A program made the position numbers and the translations under genes. Positions 1-7,282 of a DNA stretch of 32,230 bases are shown in pieces. Each line of letters begins with the position of its first letter. The stretch's first letter is position 1. The stretch is from Thermoguttaceae bacterium (lineage in GTDB: Bacteria; Planctomycetota; Planctomycetia; Pirellulales; Thermoguttaceae). The notes beneath the pieces are model-generated. The model made no database searches and was not told where the DNA came from. It saw only the letters and a list, made by a program, of their open reading frames with translations. The stretch is taken from assembly GCA_029975295.1 (NCBI GenBank), contig JARKPK010000091.1:1-32230 (forward strand), written 5' to 3'.

Positions 1-984
1 TTGGTTGAAGACATCGAATCGTTGCCCGGCCCCGACTACGCCGCCATCGAGCGAGAGCTGGTCGATCCGAAACTCGTCGAACGGCGCGAACAGCTCGAAC
101 GCCAAGTCGCCCAGCTCGATCGGCAACTGAATCAGTCGCGCGAACGGCAGCAGTTGCTCAGCGACAGCACCCGCAACTTGCAACAGACAATCAACCAGTT
201 GCTCGATTTGCAGCGTCTGAGCGTGCAAAAAGGCGCGGCCTTCAGCGAGGCCGACCAAGCCAACTTGAGCAAGTGCCTCCAGTTGTTTCAAGACAACCAG
301 CAGAAGTATCAAGAGCTGAGCCAAAGCTCGGCCGAACTGCTCGATCGCAAGCAATCGCTGGAAAACGAGCGCAAACAGACCGATGACGAACTGGCCCGAC
401 AACGAATGCCCGCCCGCGCCCAATTCGAACGCGAGTGGGAATCGCACCGGCTGCGTTTAGCGGCCTACCAGCTTAGCGTGCTTGCGCCGCTGATGATCGC
501 CGCCGGCGTCTTGCTGTTGCGGCAGCGGGGCAGCATCTACTTTCCCGTCTTTCTGGCGATCGGGGCCGCTGCCTTGGTCAAGGTGGGCTTGGTGGTCCAC
601 GAGTACTTCCCGTCGCGGTACTTCAAATACATTCTCATCGTCGGGCTGCTGCTGGTCGTCGGGCGGCTGCTGATCTATCTGATCCGCGTCATCGCCCATC
701 CCAAAGCAAGCTGGCTGCTGCGGCAATACCGAGAGGCCTACGAGCGATTCTTATGCCCGGTCTGCGAGTACCCCATTCGCACCGGCCCGCGGCGGCATCT
801 CTTCTGGACGCGCCATACGGTCAACAAGGTCGTCACGCCCGGCGGGGCATCTGAGCCCGAGGAATGCTACACCTGTCCCGCCTGTGGTACGCAGGTGTTC
901 GAACCGTGTTCGGCCTGCGGGAAGGTGCGGCACTCGATGATGCCTAACTGCGTACATTGCGGCGCAAGCAAATCGGTCGAATGA
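1..984 (+). CDS. Coiled-coil, multi-pass membrane protein with C-terminal zinc ribbons
   Basis: Function unknown. The 327-residue frame begins exactly at base 1 with TTG, so the true start may lie outside the window and the gene may be 5' partial. Visible parts, in order: a long charged, Gln/Glu/Arg-rich coiled coil (about residues 15-150), three hydrophobic segments (about 153-173, 179-200, 208-230), and a cytoplasmic-looking tail with four CxxC knuckles (C252/C255, C292/C295, C303/C306, C317/C320) that look like two or more zinc ribbons. The family resembles planctomycete hypothetical proteins with double zinc ribbons. A membrane-bound scaffold or protein-protein interaction role is inference only. 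The following 420 bases hold no gene. Confidence 0.8.
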   Translation: MVEDIESLPGPDYAAIERELVDPKLVERREQLERQVAQLDRQLNQSRERQQLLSDSTRNLQQTINQLLDLQRLSVQKGAAFSEADQANLSKCLQLFQDNQQKYQELSQSSAELLDRKQSLENERKQTDDELARQRMPARAQFEREWESHRLRLAAYQLSVLAPLMIAAGVLLLRQRGSIYFPVFLAIGAAALVKVGLVVHEYFPSRYFKYILIVGLLLVVGRLLIYLIRVIAHPKASWLLRQYREAYERFLCPVCEYPIRTGPRRHLFWTRHTVNKVVTPGGASEPEECYTCPACGTQVFEPCSACGKVRHSMMPNCVHCGASKSVE

Positions 985-1406
985 CGCCTCAGCGCAGCGA
1001 CGCTCTTCGCCGCCATCAGCGGGCCGCGCGTGCCACCGACGCAACGCTCGAAGATCCGTTCCCCCCGGGGAACTCCCGGGCCCGGCGAATAGCCGGCTGC
1101 GTGCGCAGCCGGCGCGACCACTGCCGGCGTAGCATCCCCCTGCCCGGCGCAGGCCGAGACTTCCGCGTCTGCGACACAGGCGCCGCGAGCGCGCTGCGGC
1201 ATTTCTTTCGGGGCGGGCGAACCGCCCGGCGGTTGAAATCGGCCATCGCCGCCGGTATGGTGGTCAAGTAGCCGATCGGCGACGATAGAACGTGCGGCGC
1301 CGTTGGTCGCTCGCAAACCCGCGTTCTTATGCCGAAGCCGGCGTTTTCTCGCAAGGCGATTCCTTGAAGAATTGCTTTGCGCACAGCATTGGAAGGATCG
1401 CCCGCC
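985..1406. other. Gene-free spacer with a strong hairpin
   Basis: Several frames are open here on both strands, but none has a credible protein and none has a ribosome binding site. The only clear structure is the perfect 9-bp stem at 1092-1113, described separately. A minus-strand frame across 1255-1345 contains the residues GIRTR, a typical antisense-tRNA signature, but no cloverleaf can be folded from the DNA. Confidence 0.5.
1092..1113. terminator. Hairpin, possible terminator of the first gene
   Basis: GCCGGCTGC (1092-1100) and GCAGCCGGC (1105-1113) form a perfect 9-bp stem with a 4-base GTGC loop, about 105 bases after the first gene's stop. There is no T tract, so it is not a classical intrinsic terminator; it may act as an RNA end stabiliser. 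Confidence 0.35.
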
Positions 1407-1679
1407 ATGCCGATCGAAGTCCGCAAGCCCTCCCCCGAAGAAGAAGCCCGAATGAAGCAGGAACCGATCTGGGAGAAAGAGCCTTCGGAGTTCCCGTGGC
1501 ATTACGATGAACGGGAAACATGCCTGATTCTCGAAGGCGAGGTCACGGTCGAGGGCGGCGGGCAAACGGTGCGCTTCGGCCCGGGCGATCTGGTAGTTTT
1601 CCCCCAAGGGCTGGATTGCACCTGGAAAATCCGGCGGGCCGTGCGAAAACACTATGTTTTCGGCGACGATGTCCCGTAG
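1407..1679 (+). CDS. Small cupin-fold protein (DUF861/cupin_3-like)
   Basis: A 90-residue single-domain cupin. The core motif reads CLILEGEVTVEGG followed by GPGDLVVFPQGLDCTW and then KHYVF, the pattern of the cupin_3/DUF861 group related to the ureidoglycine aminohydrolase cupin. The conserved metal-binding histidines of classic cupins are mostly missing, so substrate and catalysis cannot be stated. The ATG at 1407 is chosen over an in-frame TTG at 1377 because GGAAGGA lies about 9 bases upstream of it and the cupin homology starts there. The gene stands alone, with spacers on both sides. Confidence 0.85.
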   Translation: MPIEVRKPSPEEEARMKQEPIWEKEPSEFPWHYDERETCLILEGEVTVEGGGQTVRFGPGDLVVFPQGLDCTWKIRRAVRKHYVFGDDVP

Positions 1680-1737
1680 GCCGGCGACGCTCGGATTCCG
1701 ATTCAAAATGCGCACCTTGTGGACCGAGAGCAAGCCA

Positions 1738-2028
1738 ATGTCCCGATCACGTATCGCTGAAGCAGCGACATCCCCGCACGAACATAGACAGGCCAAGCGG
1801 TTCTGTTGCGTCGATCGCGCGACGGAACCGTTTGTCGCCCCTGCATGCGTTTTGGCATCGGCATTTTTGGCGCTGGCGATCTTGGGCTGCGGCGAGGGAG
1901 AAGCACGTCCCCCGAGGCCCCCCGACGAAACAATCCAATGGCGCGGCTGGGACAGCGAATATCGCGGGGAAACGATCATTCATGGAGATGGCTTCGTTGA
2001 GAACAAAAGCCGAAGGGACGGACGATGA
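1738..2028 (+). CDS. Putative small lipoprotein or membrane-anchored protein
   Basis: A 96-residue reading frame with one hydrophobic stretch (VLASAFLALAILGC) ending in a cysteine, as in a lipoprotein signal, though the residues before the cysteine (ILGC) are not a perfect lipobox and the n-region is unusually long. After the cysteine comes a short Pro/Arg/Glu-rich mature part. The main support is position: its TGA (2026-2028) overlaps the ATG of the DUF4230 gene (2025-2027) in an ATGA junction, the usual sign of translational coupling. No strong ribosome binding site precedes ATG 1738, and a TTG just before the hydrophobic stretch could be the real start. I do not recognise a family. Confidence 0.45.
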   Translation: MSRSRIAEAATSPHEHRQAKRFCCVDRATEPFVAPACVLASAFLALAILGCGEGEARPPRPPDETIQWRGWDSEYRGETIIHGDGFVENKSRRDGR

Positions 2029-2666
2029 ACTCTCCCAAACACATCGCTGTTCAAAGTGTTTGCCGGACGGCATCGGGCGCGACCGTGCTTGAGGTGATCT
2101 TGATTCTGGCGATTGCGATCCTTGGATTGGTCTGTGCCTTGATGCTGCTTCGGGGAGCCGGTGTGTTCCGAAACTCGCAGTTCGACTTTCGCAGCACGGG
2201 GCCGACGGTCACCCAACTCGAAAGCCTGGCGGAATTGGTTCCTCTTCGCGTTTATGTGGCCGACGTCTTAGAAGCAGAGGGCGAGTCGTATCGCGGCAGT
2301 TGGCTCGTCAAGGGCGACGCCATCATCAGCGTGAGTCTCAAAGGCGCTCGTATCGTGGAACGCAACGATGAAAAACAGACGGCGTGCATCTCGCTTCCTC
2401 CGCCGCGAGTGCTTCAGGCCCGTGTGGACCACGAACGAACCAAAACTTGGGATGTGCGCAAGAACACTTGGGTTCCCTTTGTGGGCAATCCCGACCGGCT
2501 GCGAGACGCCGCCATGCAGCATGCTCAGAAGCTCGTCGAGGAAGCTGCCCGAGAAGATCAAAACATGGACTACGCCCGAAAAACGGCCGCATTGGTTCTC
2601 AAAAGCATGTATCGGCTGAACGGATGGGAAGTCGATGTTCAGTGGGCGGATCAGGCGACCAAGTAG
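2025..2666 (+). CDS. DUF4230-like membrane-anchored protein
   Basis: 213 residues: a single transmembrane helix near the N terminus (about 21-43), then a soluble domain. The pattern TQLESLAELVPLRVYVADV, the stretch GSWLVKGDAIISVSL, a block around PPPRVLQARVDHERTKTWD (about 126-143) and a C-terminal helical part match the DUF4230 group as I know it. Its function is unknown in the family. The single helix and the absence of a cleavage site suggest a domain outside the inner membrane. GAAGGGA lies about 9 bases before the ATG, inside the preceding small gene, so the two are probably made together. It converges on the glycosidase-like gene at 2827. Confidence 0.8.
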   Translation: MNSPKHIAVQSVCRTASGATVLEVILILAIAILGLVCALMLLRGAGVFRNSQFDFRSTGPTVTQLESLAELVPLRVYVADVLEAEGESYRGSWLVKGDAIISVSLKGARIVERNDEKQTACISLPPPRVLQARVDHERTKTWDVRKNTWVPFVGNPDRLRDAAMQHAQKLVEEAAREDQNMDYARKTAALVLKSMYRLNGWEVDVQWADQATK

Positions 2667-2819
2667 CGTAATTGGCGTCGGCGATGGCCGGCAATCGATT
2701 TGGGCTTCGGTGAACGGAAATCATCGCACGGTCTCGGGCCGCACCGATCCCTCTGCCGCTTTTTTTCGGACTCGATCAAGGCAACCATTCGTCCAAGGGC
2801 AACCTTGTAGCCCTCGAAA

Positions 2820-2831
2820 AGTGATATCACT
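2820..2831. other. 12-bp perfect palindrome at a convergent gene end
   Basis: AGTGATATCACT is perfectly self-complementary and overlaps the stop codon (2827-2829) of the minus-strand glycosidase-like gene. It has no loop and no T tract. It could be a chance palindrome or a protein-binding site; no terminator was seen elsewhere in 2667-2826. Confidence 0.25.
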
Positions 2832-4470
2832 CCGGCAGGGCGAACGGTTGGCCCCATTTCTTCGCCCAGCGGATGGTGCTGAGGAACTTGGGCGATTGCC
2901 GCGGGTCGTCGTCGTAGTGTTGCATGATGCCCCAACTGCCCCATTTGCTCCATCGGCCCACCGAGGCGAAGTAGCAAAACAGGTCGCCGCCGCGGGTCCA
3001 GGCATCGTAGTATTTGTCGTACAGGTCGGCCATTCGCGGGTCGGCGTTGGCTCGGTGGAGCAGTTCGGTGAGCCGGTCGTTGTTGACGGCCGCGCCGATG
3101 CCCACCATGTGCTGCCCGCCCTCGTAGGCGATCATCTTCAGGCCGTACTTGTCGGCGATGCCCTTGGTGGCCTCGATCGCGCGGATCGACTTGGGCAACG
3201 ACTGGTTCCGCATGTAGTCGAACACTTGATCGAGCGACCAGCCGGCCACTTCCTCGGCCCGAAGCTCTTTGCCCTCGGCCGGCACATTCATCGAAAGATA
3301 CGGGGCGATGGCCAGCGCATCGGTCGAACGATGGGCGTCTTCGAACGGCAGCAGAATCTTGTCCATCCAGTGCGTGTTGCCCGACTGCCACGCCAGCACG
3401 CGGACCAGCCGATCCGTCGAGCCGAACACCTCTTCCCAGATATTGAAAATCTGCACGCTTCGCCGCGCGTAGAACATCGCCCCGCCTTCCCAGGGGCGCT
3501 CTGCCGGTCCGAGCTGCAACTGTTTGGCCTTCTCCCAACTGTAACGGGTTTGTGCGAATTGGCTGTTCCAAACCTCGTTCGAGTATTCGATATAGACGCG
3601 GAGTTTCGGGTCGAGCCGCTCTTTGACCAACTGGGCGAAGCGGCGCACGTAGTCGTCGTCGGCCAAATGGGGCATGCAGAACCAGGCGTCGGCCTGTTGG
3701 CGGTTGCACAGGTCGATCATCCATTCCAATGCCACGCCGCTTTTGCTGAACGTGGCGCTTTGCGGGGTGGGGCGATCGGACCAGCGCTCGATCTTCGAAC
3801 CGTTGGTTTCCATCCAGTCCATGAAACGGAAGCAGGCGACGCCCTTCCAGCGGTTGAGAAACGCCGGATGGAACGGTTGATCGCGATAGGTGTTCTCGAA
3901 GCCGGGCAAGATTACGCGGATGTTGCGGATGTAGTCGTTCGGATTGGTATCGCGGATTTGAAGGAAGATGGCGCCCTTGCTCGAATCGACGTCGATGAGC
4001 ATTCGGCCCGGCGTGCTTTCCACGGTTTTCGCGGCATTGGAGACAGTGATTTCGCCGCGGCCGTCGTATAGCACGGTGTATCGGCCCGAGGGGTAGTGCC
4101 CGCCGTCGATGGTCATCATCAACGTTTCGGCGAAGCAGCCTTCTTCGAGCCGCTTGACCCAGCCGTGTTCATCCAGATCGAGTTCGGGGCCTTTGCCCCA
4201 GCCTTCGCCGCGGCGCTGCGAAATCCAAGGACGCGAAAGGCGAAAGGCATCGACGAAAGGAATCTCGGTATTCCAGTCGGCCGGTCCGTTGAGATTCATG
4301 CCGAGCTTCGGCACAGCCGCCGGCGGAGTGCGCGGGGTGGCAACCGCGGGCTGCGACTCGGCGGCCGAAACCGCCTGTTGCAGCCCAATGGAAACCAGGG
4401 CCGCCCCAATGAGCCAACTCAAACCGCAACGCGACAACCGGCCGAGCCGGCGACAAACAATCGTAAACAT
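2827..4470 (-). CDS. Secreted glycoside-hydrolase-like TIM-barrel protein
   Basis: 547 residues. The N terminus is a signal peptide (two arginine-rich turns, a hydrophobic stretch, then a likely cut after AVSA). The body resembles planctomycete proteins often labelled cellulose-binding. Two glutamates stand where a clan GH-A retaining glycosidase has them: E299 in YSNEVWN (acid/base after Asn) and E450 in AYEGGQ (nucleophile), about 150 residues apart. The mature start MNLNGPADWNTE and the Trp/Tyr-rich C terminus also suit a carbohydrate enzyme. The ATG at 4470 is preceded by AGGGAG at about 9 bases and directly starts the signal peptide, so the 32 upstream in-frame residues are excluded. The substrate is not predictable. 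It would act outside the cytoplasm. Confidence 0.85.
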   Translation of the reverse strand: MFTIVCRRLGRLSRCGLSWLIGAALVSIGLQQAVSAAESQPAVATPRTPPAAVPKLGMNLNGPADWNTEIPFVDAFRLSRPWISQRRGEGWGKGPELDLDEHGWVKRLEEGCFAETLMMTIDGGHYPSGRYTVLYDGRGEITVSNAAKTVESTPGRMLIDVDSSKGAIFLQIRDTNPNDYIRNIRVILPGFENTYRDQPFHPAFLNRWKGVACFRFMDWMETNGSKIERWSDRPTPQSATFSKSGVALEWMIDLCNRQQADAWFCMPHLADDDYVRRFAQLVKERLDPKLRVYIEYSNEVWNSQFAQTRYSWEKAKQLQLGPAERPWEGGAMFYARRSVQIFNIWEEVFGSTDRLVRVLAWQSGNTHWMDKILLPFEDAHRSTDALAIAPYLSMNVPAEGKELRAEEVAGWSLDQVFDYMRNQSLPKSIRAIEATKGIADKYGLKMIAYEGGQHMVGIGAAVNNDRLTELLHRANADPRMADLYDKYYDAWTRGGDLFCYFASVGRWSKWGSWGIMQHYDDDPRQSPKFLSTIRWAKKWGQPFALPE

Positions 4471-4951
4471 CGATGCTGCTCCCTGCTGTAAGCGGCTCTT
4501 GTCCCTCAGTCGCGGCGCAGAACGACCGAGTTCAACGAAACGCCCCTTTTTCAACGGACGGGACAACTGCCCCGCAATCGCCCTGCGTTTCTGACAGGAA
4601 CCGACGCCCCAACCTGCTCGTCACGGCACGAAGATCGGCCGCCCGACCATCCGATGCCCGAGCAAGATGATTTTAGTTCAAACCGCAACCAATCGAAAGC
4701 GTTGCGGAACGGCTGCGGCCCGGAGGTGCGGAGACAGGCCGATGGGCGCAGATTCGAAACGCGGGCTTCCGTCGCAAGGGTAAAAGCGGTATGATCCAGT
4801 GTGGGCGGTTGCGGGCTTCGCCCCGAGGGCGGCGGCTCGTTTTCGAGGCCATTAGGCGAGCGGTTCGAATCGGACGCAAGGCGTCGGCAAGCGGCGTTGC
4901 CGAGTTCCGGGCGACGCCGGTGCGCTGAAGGCGATCGCAGGAGAAAGCACG
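4471..4951. other. Divergent intergenic region
   Basis: 480 bases between a minus-strand and a plus-strand gene, so promoters for both should lie here. On the plus strand TATGAT at 4790-4795 resembles a -10 box but its -35 match is weak. On the minus strand TAAAAT (about 4672-4677) is a -10-like hexamer with a half-matched -35 (TTTCGA) 17 bases away. GGTTCGAAT at 4862 looks like a tRNA T-loop, but its flanks do not pair. No credible ORF was found. Confidence 0.35.
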
Positions 4952-5470
4952 ATGCATCAGACAGTGTTGCGCAATCGATGGTGGTGGCTGTTGGGAGGCT
5001 TGGCCGTCGGCGCGCTGGTCGGCGGGTTCTGGCCGCACAGCGCCTTGCATGCCGTGGCAACCGATCGGAGCGACACGTTCGCTATCGCCACCGGGCACGT
5101 GGACGAAGAGGTCGAGGCGGTGTACTTCCTCGATTTTCTAACCGGCGATCTTCGCGCGGTGGTGATGGGGCGGAACAACAAGTTTCAAGGGGCCTTCCAG
5201 TACAACGTGCTGCCCGACTTCAAAATCGACCCGGCGAAAAATCCCAAGTTCATGATGGTCACCGGAATCAATCAAACTCGTCGCGGGGCGGGTGCGGCGC
5301 AGATCAGCAGTTCGATTCTCTACGTGGCCGAGATTACCACCGGGCAGTGCGCCGCCTACGGCCTGCCATGGATTCCCGGCGTCAGGGCCACCGGCGCCCC
5401 GGTGAAAAACACCCTGGTGCCGTTGGACATGGTGCGGTTCCGCGCCATTGTGGCGCCGCCAAGCGGGTGA
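4952..5470 (+). CDS. Membrane-anchored conserved protein, coupled to thiS
   Basis: 172 residues: a short basic N terminus, one Gly/Ala-rich transmembrane helix (about 11-30), and a soluble domain with the features GHVDEEVEAVYFLDFLTGDLRA, GRNNKFQGAFQYNV and GINQTRRGAGAAQISSS. I recognise it only as a planctomycete hypothetical. A well placed AGGAG lies about 10 bases before the ATG. Its TGA (5468-5470) overlaps the thiS ATG (5470-5472) as TGATG, so thiS translation probably depends on it. That position suggests, but does not prove, a link to thiamine synthesis or sulfur transfer. An extracytoplasmic location is likely from topology. Confidence 0.75.
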   Translation: MHQTVLRNRWWWLLGGLAVGALVGGFWPHSALHAVATDRSDTFAIATGHVDEEVEAVYFLDFLTGDLRAVVMGRNNKFQGAFQYNVLPDFKIDPAKNPKFMMVTGINQTRRGAGAAQISSSILYVAEITTGQCAAYGLPWIPGVRATGAPVKNTLVPLDMVRFRAIVAPPSG

Positions 5471-5691
5471 TGGCCGTGGCAGACGACGCGCATTCGATCG
5501 AATTGAACGGTCGGCCGCATCCGCTGCCCCGGCCGATCACTGTGGCCGAGTTGCTGGCTGAGGTCGGCATCGCCGATCGTCCCGTGGCCGTCGAGCTCAA
5601 CGGGGAAGTTGTGCCCAAGGCCGAGCACGATCGGCGGCGGCTCGGGCCGGGCGATCGCGTGGAGATTGTCACCTTTGTGGGCGGCGGGTGA
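5470..5691 (+). CDS. thiS: Sulfur carrier protein ThiS
   Basis: 73 residues with the ubiquitin-like beta-grasp pattern of Thi[19 protein letters not shown], then [15 protein letters not shown], then the [13 protein letters not shown] ending. The C-terminal Gly-Gly is the site that is adenylated and thiocarboxylated, and the thiocarboxylate donates sulfur to ThiG for the thiazole ring. An ATG at 5470 is used; an in-frame GTG one codon earlier (5467) is possible. It overlaps the upstream gene by one base and is followed after 73 bases by thiG. No TPP riboswitch motif was seen upstream of the operon. Other thiamine genes (thiF, thiH or thiO, thiC, thiE) are not in this window. Confidence 0.9.
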   Translation: MAVADDAHSIELNGRPHPLPRPITVAELLAEVGIADRPVAVELNGEVVPKAEHDRRRLGPGDRVEIVTFVGGG

Positions 5692-5764
5692 CGGGCGGCC
5701 GCATCGCTCGGCCCCGCGGCAAACGCCGGATCAACCCGCCCTTCTCGGACAAAGACGACCACTG

Positions 5765-6589
5765 ATGAACGACAAACCGCTTCGAATCGGCAGCCATCAG
5801 TTTCACAGCCGTTTGATTGTCGGAACGGGGAAATACGCTAATTACGACCTGATGCGCGATTGTTTGGCCGAGGCCGGCGCCGAGTGCATCACCGTGGCCG
5901 TGCGCCGCGAGCGGCTATACGACACGCAGGGACGGAGCCTGCTCGACTATATCGACACCAAGCGATACACCATCTTGCCGAATACGGCTGGTTGCTTTTC
6001 GGCCGCCGACGCTGTTCGCGTGGCGCGATTGGGACGCGAACTGCTCTCGCAGATGGGCAATCCCGGGGCCAACTGGGTCAAGCTGGAATGCTTGGGCGAT
6101 GCGAAGACGTTGTTGCCCAATCCGATCGACACGCTCCGCGCAACGGAAGAACTGGTGGCCGACGGCTTCGAGGTGCTGGTCTACACCAGCGACGATCCGA
6201 TCGTGGCCCTGAAACTCAAACAGGCCGGCGCCGCCAGCGTCATGCCTGCCGGCAGCCCGATCGGCTCGGGCCAAGGAGTGCTGAACCCCAACAGCATTCG
6301 CATCTGTCTGGAGTATCTCAAAGACGGCGATCCCGATTATCCCGTGATCGTCGATGCCGGAGTGGGAACGGCCAGCGATGTGACCGCCGCGATGGAACTG
6401 GGCGTCGACGGCATTCTTCTGAACACGGGCATCGCTCATGCCCAAGATCCGTTGCGCATGGCCCGCGCCATGCGGTTGGGGGCCGAGGCGGGCCGCCAAG
6501 CCTTCCTGGCCGGTCGCATACCGAAGAAGCTCTACGCCACAGCCAGCAGCCCTTGGGAAGGCGCGATCACGGCGCAACCGGGGCGGTGA
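5765..6589 (+). CDS. thiG: Thiazole synthase ThiG
   Basis: 274 residues, slightly longer than typical ThiG (about 255). The (beta/alpha)8 enzyme condenses 1-deoxy-D-xylulose 5-phosphate, the ThiS thiocarboxylate and dehydroglycine into the thiazole phosphate. Key parts seen: [10 protein letters not shown] near residue 15, the Schiff-base lysine K106 in [19 protein letters not shown], the phosphate loop [12 protein letters not shown], and GVGTASDV plus [11 protein letters not shown] in the C-terminal half. The start ATG at 5765 follows ThiS and matches the family N terminus; the longer upstream in-frame reading is rejected. It converges on hypA with only 25 bases between stops. Confidence 0.95.
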   Translation: MNDKPLRIGSHQFHSRLIVGTGKYANYDLMRDCLAEAGAECITVAVRRERLYDTQGRSLLDYIDTKRYTILPNTAGCFSAADAVRVARLGRELLSQMGNPGANWVKLECLGDAKTLLPNPIDTLRATEELVADGFEVLVYTSDDPIVALKLKQAGAASVMPAGSPIGSGQGVLNPNSIRICLEYLKDGDPDYPVIVDAGVGTASDVTAAMELGVDGILLNTGIAHAQDPLRMARAMRLGAEAGRQAFLAGRIPKKLYATASSPWEGAITAQPGR

Positions 6590-6597
6590 AGCCGCCC
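6581..6597. terminator. Hairpin shared between thiG and hypA ends
   Basis: GGGCGG (6581-6586) and CCGCCC (6592-6597) form a 6-bp GC stem with a 5-base loop; the loop contains most of the thiG stop codon (6587-6589). It lies in the 25-base gap between convergent genes, so it could serve both transcripts. There is no T tract. Confidence 0.35.
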
Positions 6598-6614
6598 GCC
6601 GGCGAGCCCTCAAG

Positions 6615-6965
6615 TCAATCGTCTTCCAACTCGATGCTCTCCAGCAGCAGTTCGCGCCCGCCTTCGATCATGATCTGATCGGAGCCGCAAAGCGGGCATC
6701 CGGGCGGCCACTGGTCGATCTCGCTGCGCCCTCCACATTGCCCGCACACGCACACGGCCTTGGGGCGACGGATTTCGACCAGGGCCTTTTCCACCAGCGT
6801 GCCCGGAGCCAACAGATCGAGGGCGAACTTCAGCGATTCGTGATGCACACCGCTGAGCCGCCCGATGCTCAGTTCGACTTTCAATACGCGGCCCTTTCGC
6901 CCGGCGCGATGGACCTCGCGCTCGACTTGTTCGATCAGGGCTTCGGCAATCGAAAGCTCATGCAT
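6615..6965 (-). CDS. hypA: Hydrogenase nickel incorporation protein HypA
   Basis: 116 residues, the usual HypA length. The N terminus MHELSIAEALIEQVE carries the invariant His2 that binds nickel. The zinc finger is C74-x2-C77 (CGQC) and C90-x2-C93 (CPLC), with an extra C72. HypA works with HypB to insert Ni into the large subunit of NiFe hydrogenase, and in some bacteria also feeds urease. The C terminus ends in acidic residues. Its start overlaps the end of a 68-residue ORF upstream by 8 bases. It sits in the same direction as a hydrogenase maturation protease, but no hydrogenase subunits are in the window. Confidence 0.95.
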   Translation of the reverse strand: MHELSIAEALIEQVEREVHRAGRKGRVLKVELSIGRLSGVHHESLKFALDLLAPGTLVEKALVEIRRPKAVCVCGQCGGRSEIDQWPPGCPLCGSDQIMIEGGRELLLESIELEDD

Positions 6966-7164
6966 CGGCGAACTGCCTGTCGTGGGCGAAGCCGGAGATC
7001 GAACAGAGAACCCGATCCACCGGGGAAATCATTTCGAACGAAACCCGATGCCGCCCCAGCCGCACGATGGCGGGAATCTGCCGTCGCCCAAAAGCTGATG
7101 CCGCGTTTCCTCGGTGTCGGGCCGCGATGGGCGCCCCCGGTGCGCGATCGGCCGCATCCCCCAT
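6958..7164 (-). CDS. Doubtful 68-residue ORF between CNB gene and hypA
   Basis: ATG at 7164 opens a frame that ends at 6958, overlapping the hypA start by 8 bases, a junction typical of coupled genes. The product is Ala/Arg-rich at the N terminus and ends with the more protein-like FEMISPVDRVLCSISGFAHD. I compared it with HypC (which starts MCLAIPG and is about 75-85 residues) and it does not match. There is no good ribosome binding site. It may be a real accessory gene, a decayed hypC, or non-coding. Without it the 317 bases between the CNB gene and hypA hold nothing. Confidence 0.25.
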   Translation of the reverse strand: MGDAADRAPGAPIAARHRGNAASAFGRRQIPAIVRLGRHRVSFEMISPVDRVLCSISGFAHDRQFADA

Positions 7165-7282
7165 GGCCTCGATCAGTTCGGCCCCGGGGGGAACCGACCG
7201 CGAAACAACTCAACGATGATCGACCCGCTGGTGGGCAACGTCCCGCAGCTCGGGCGATCGGTTGCGCGGCGCACCGGGCCGA

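Noticed and set aside
1016-1426. Minus-strand frame containing GIRTR, the usual shadow of a tRNA T-arm
   Set aside because: The plus strand of 1250-1350 gives no T-loop with pairing arms, no D-arm and no acceptor stem, so no tRNA can be supported.
867-1979. 370-residue open frame on the minus strand
   Set aside because: It is antisense to three better-supported plus-strand genes, is rich in Arg/Pro/His/Ala and has no ribosome binding site or known motif.
2635-4071. 478-residue open frame on the plus strand
   Set aside because: It runs antisense to the glycosidase-like gene, which has a signal peptide and conserved motifs; long antisense frames are common at this GC content.
4860-4880. GGTTCGAATC resembling a tRNA T-loop
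   Set aside because: The five bases on each side do not pair and no anticodon arm lies upstream.
4600-5470. TPP riboswitch upstream of the thiS/thiG operon
   Set aside because: The conserved CTGAGA and ACCTGATC elements of the THI box are not present in the right order.
6958-7282. hypC between the CNB gene and hypA
   Set aside because: HypC begins MCL-A/G-IP and none of the three minus-strand frames has that start or the family's C-terminal pattern.
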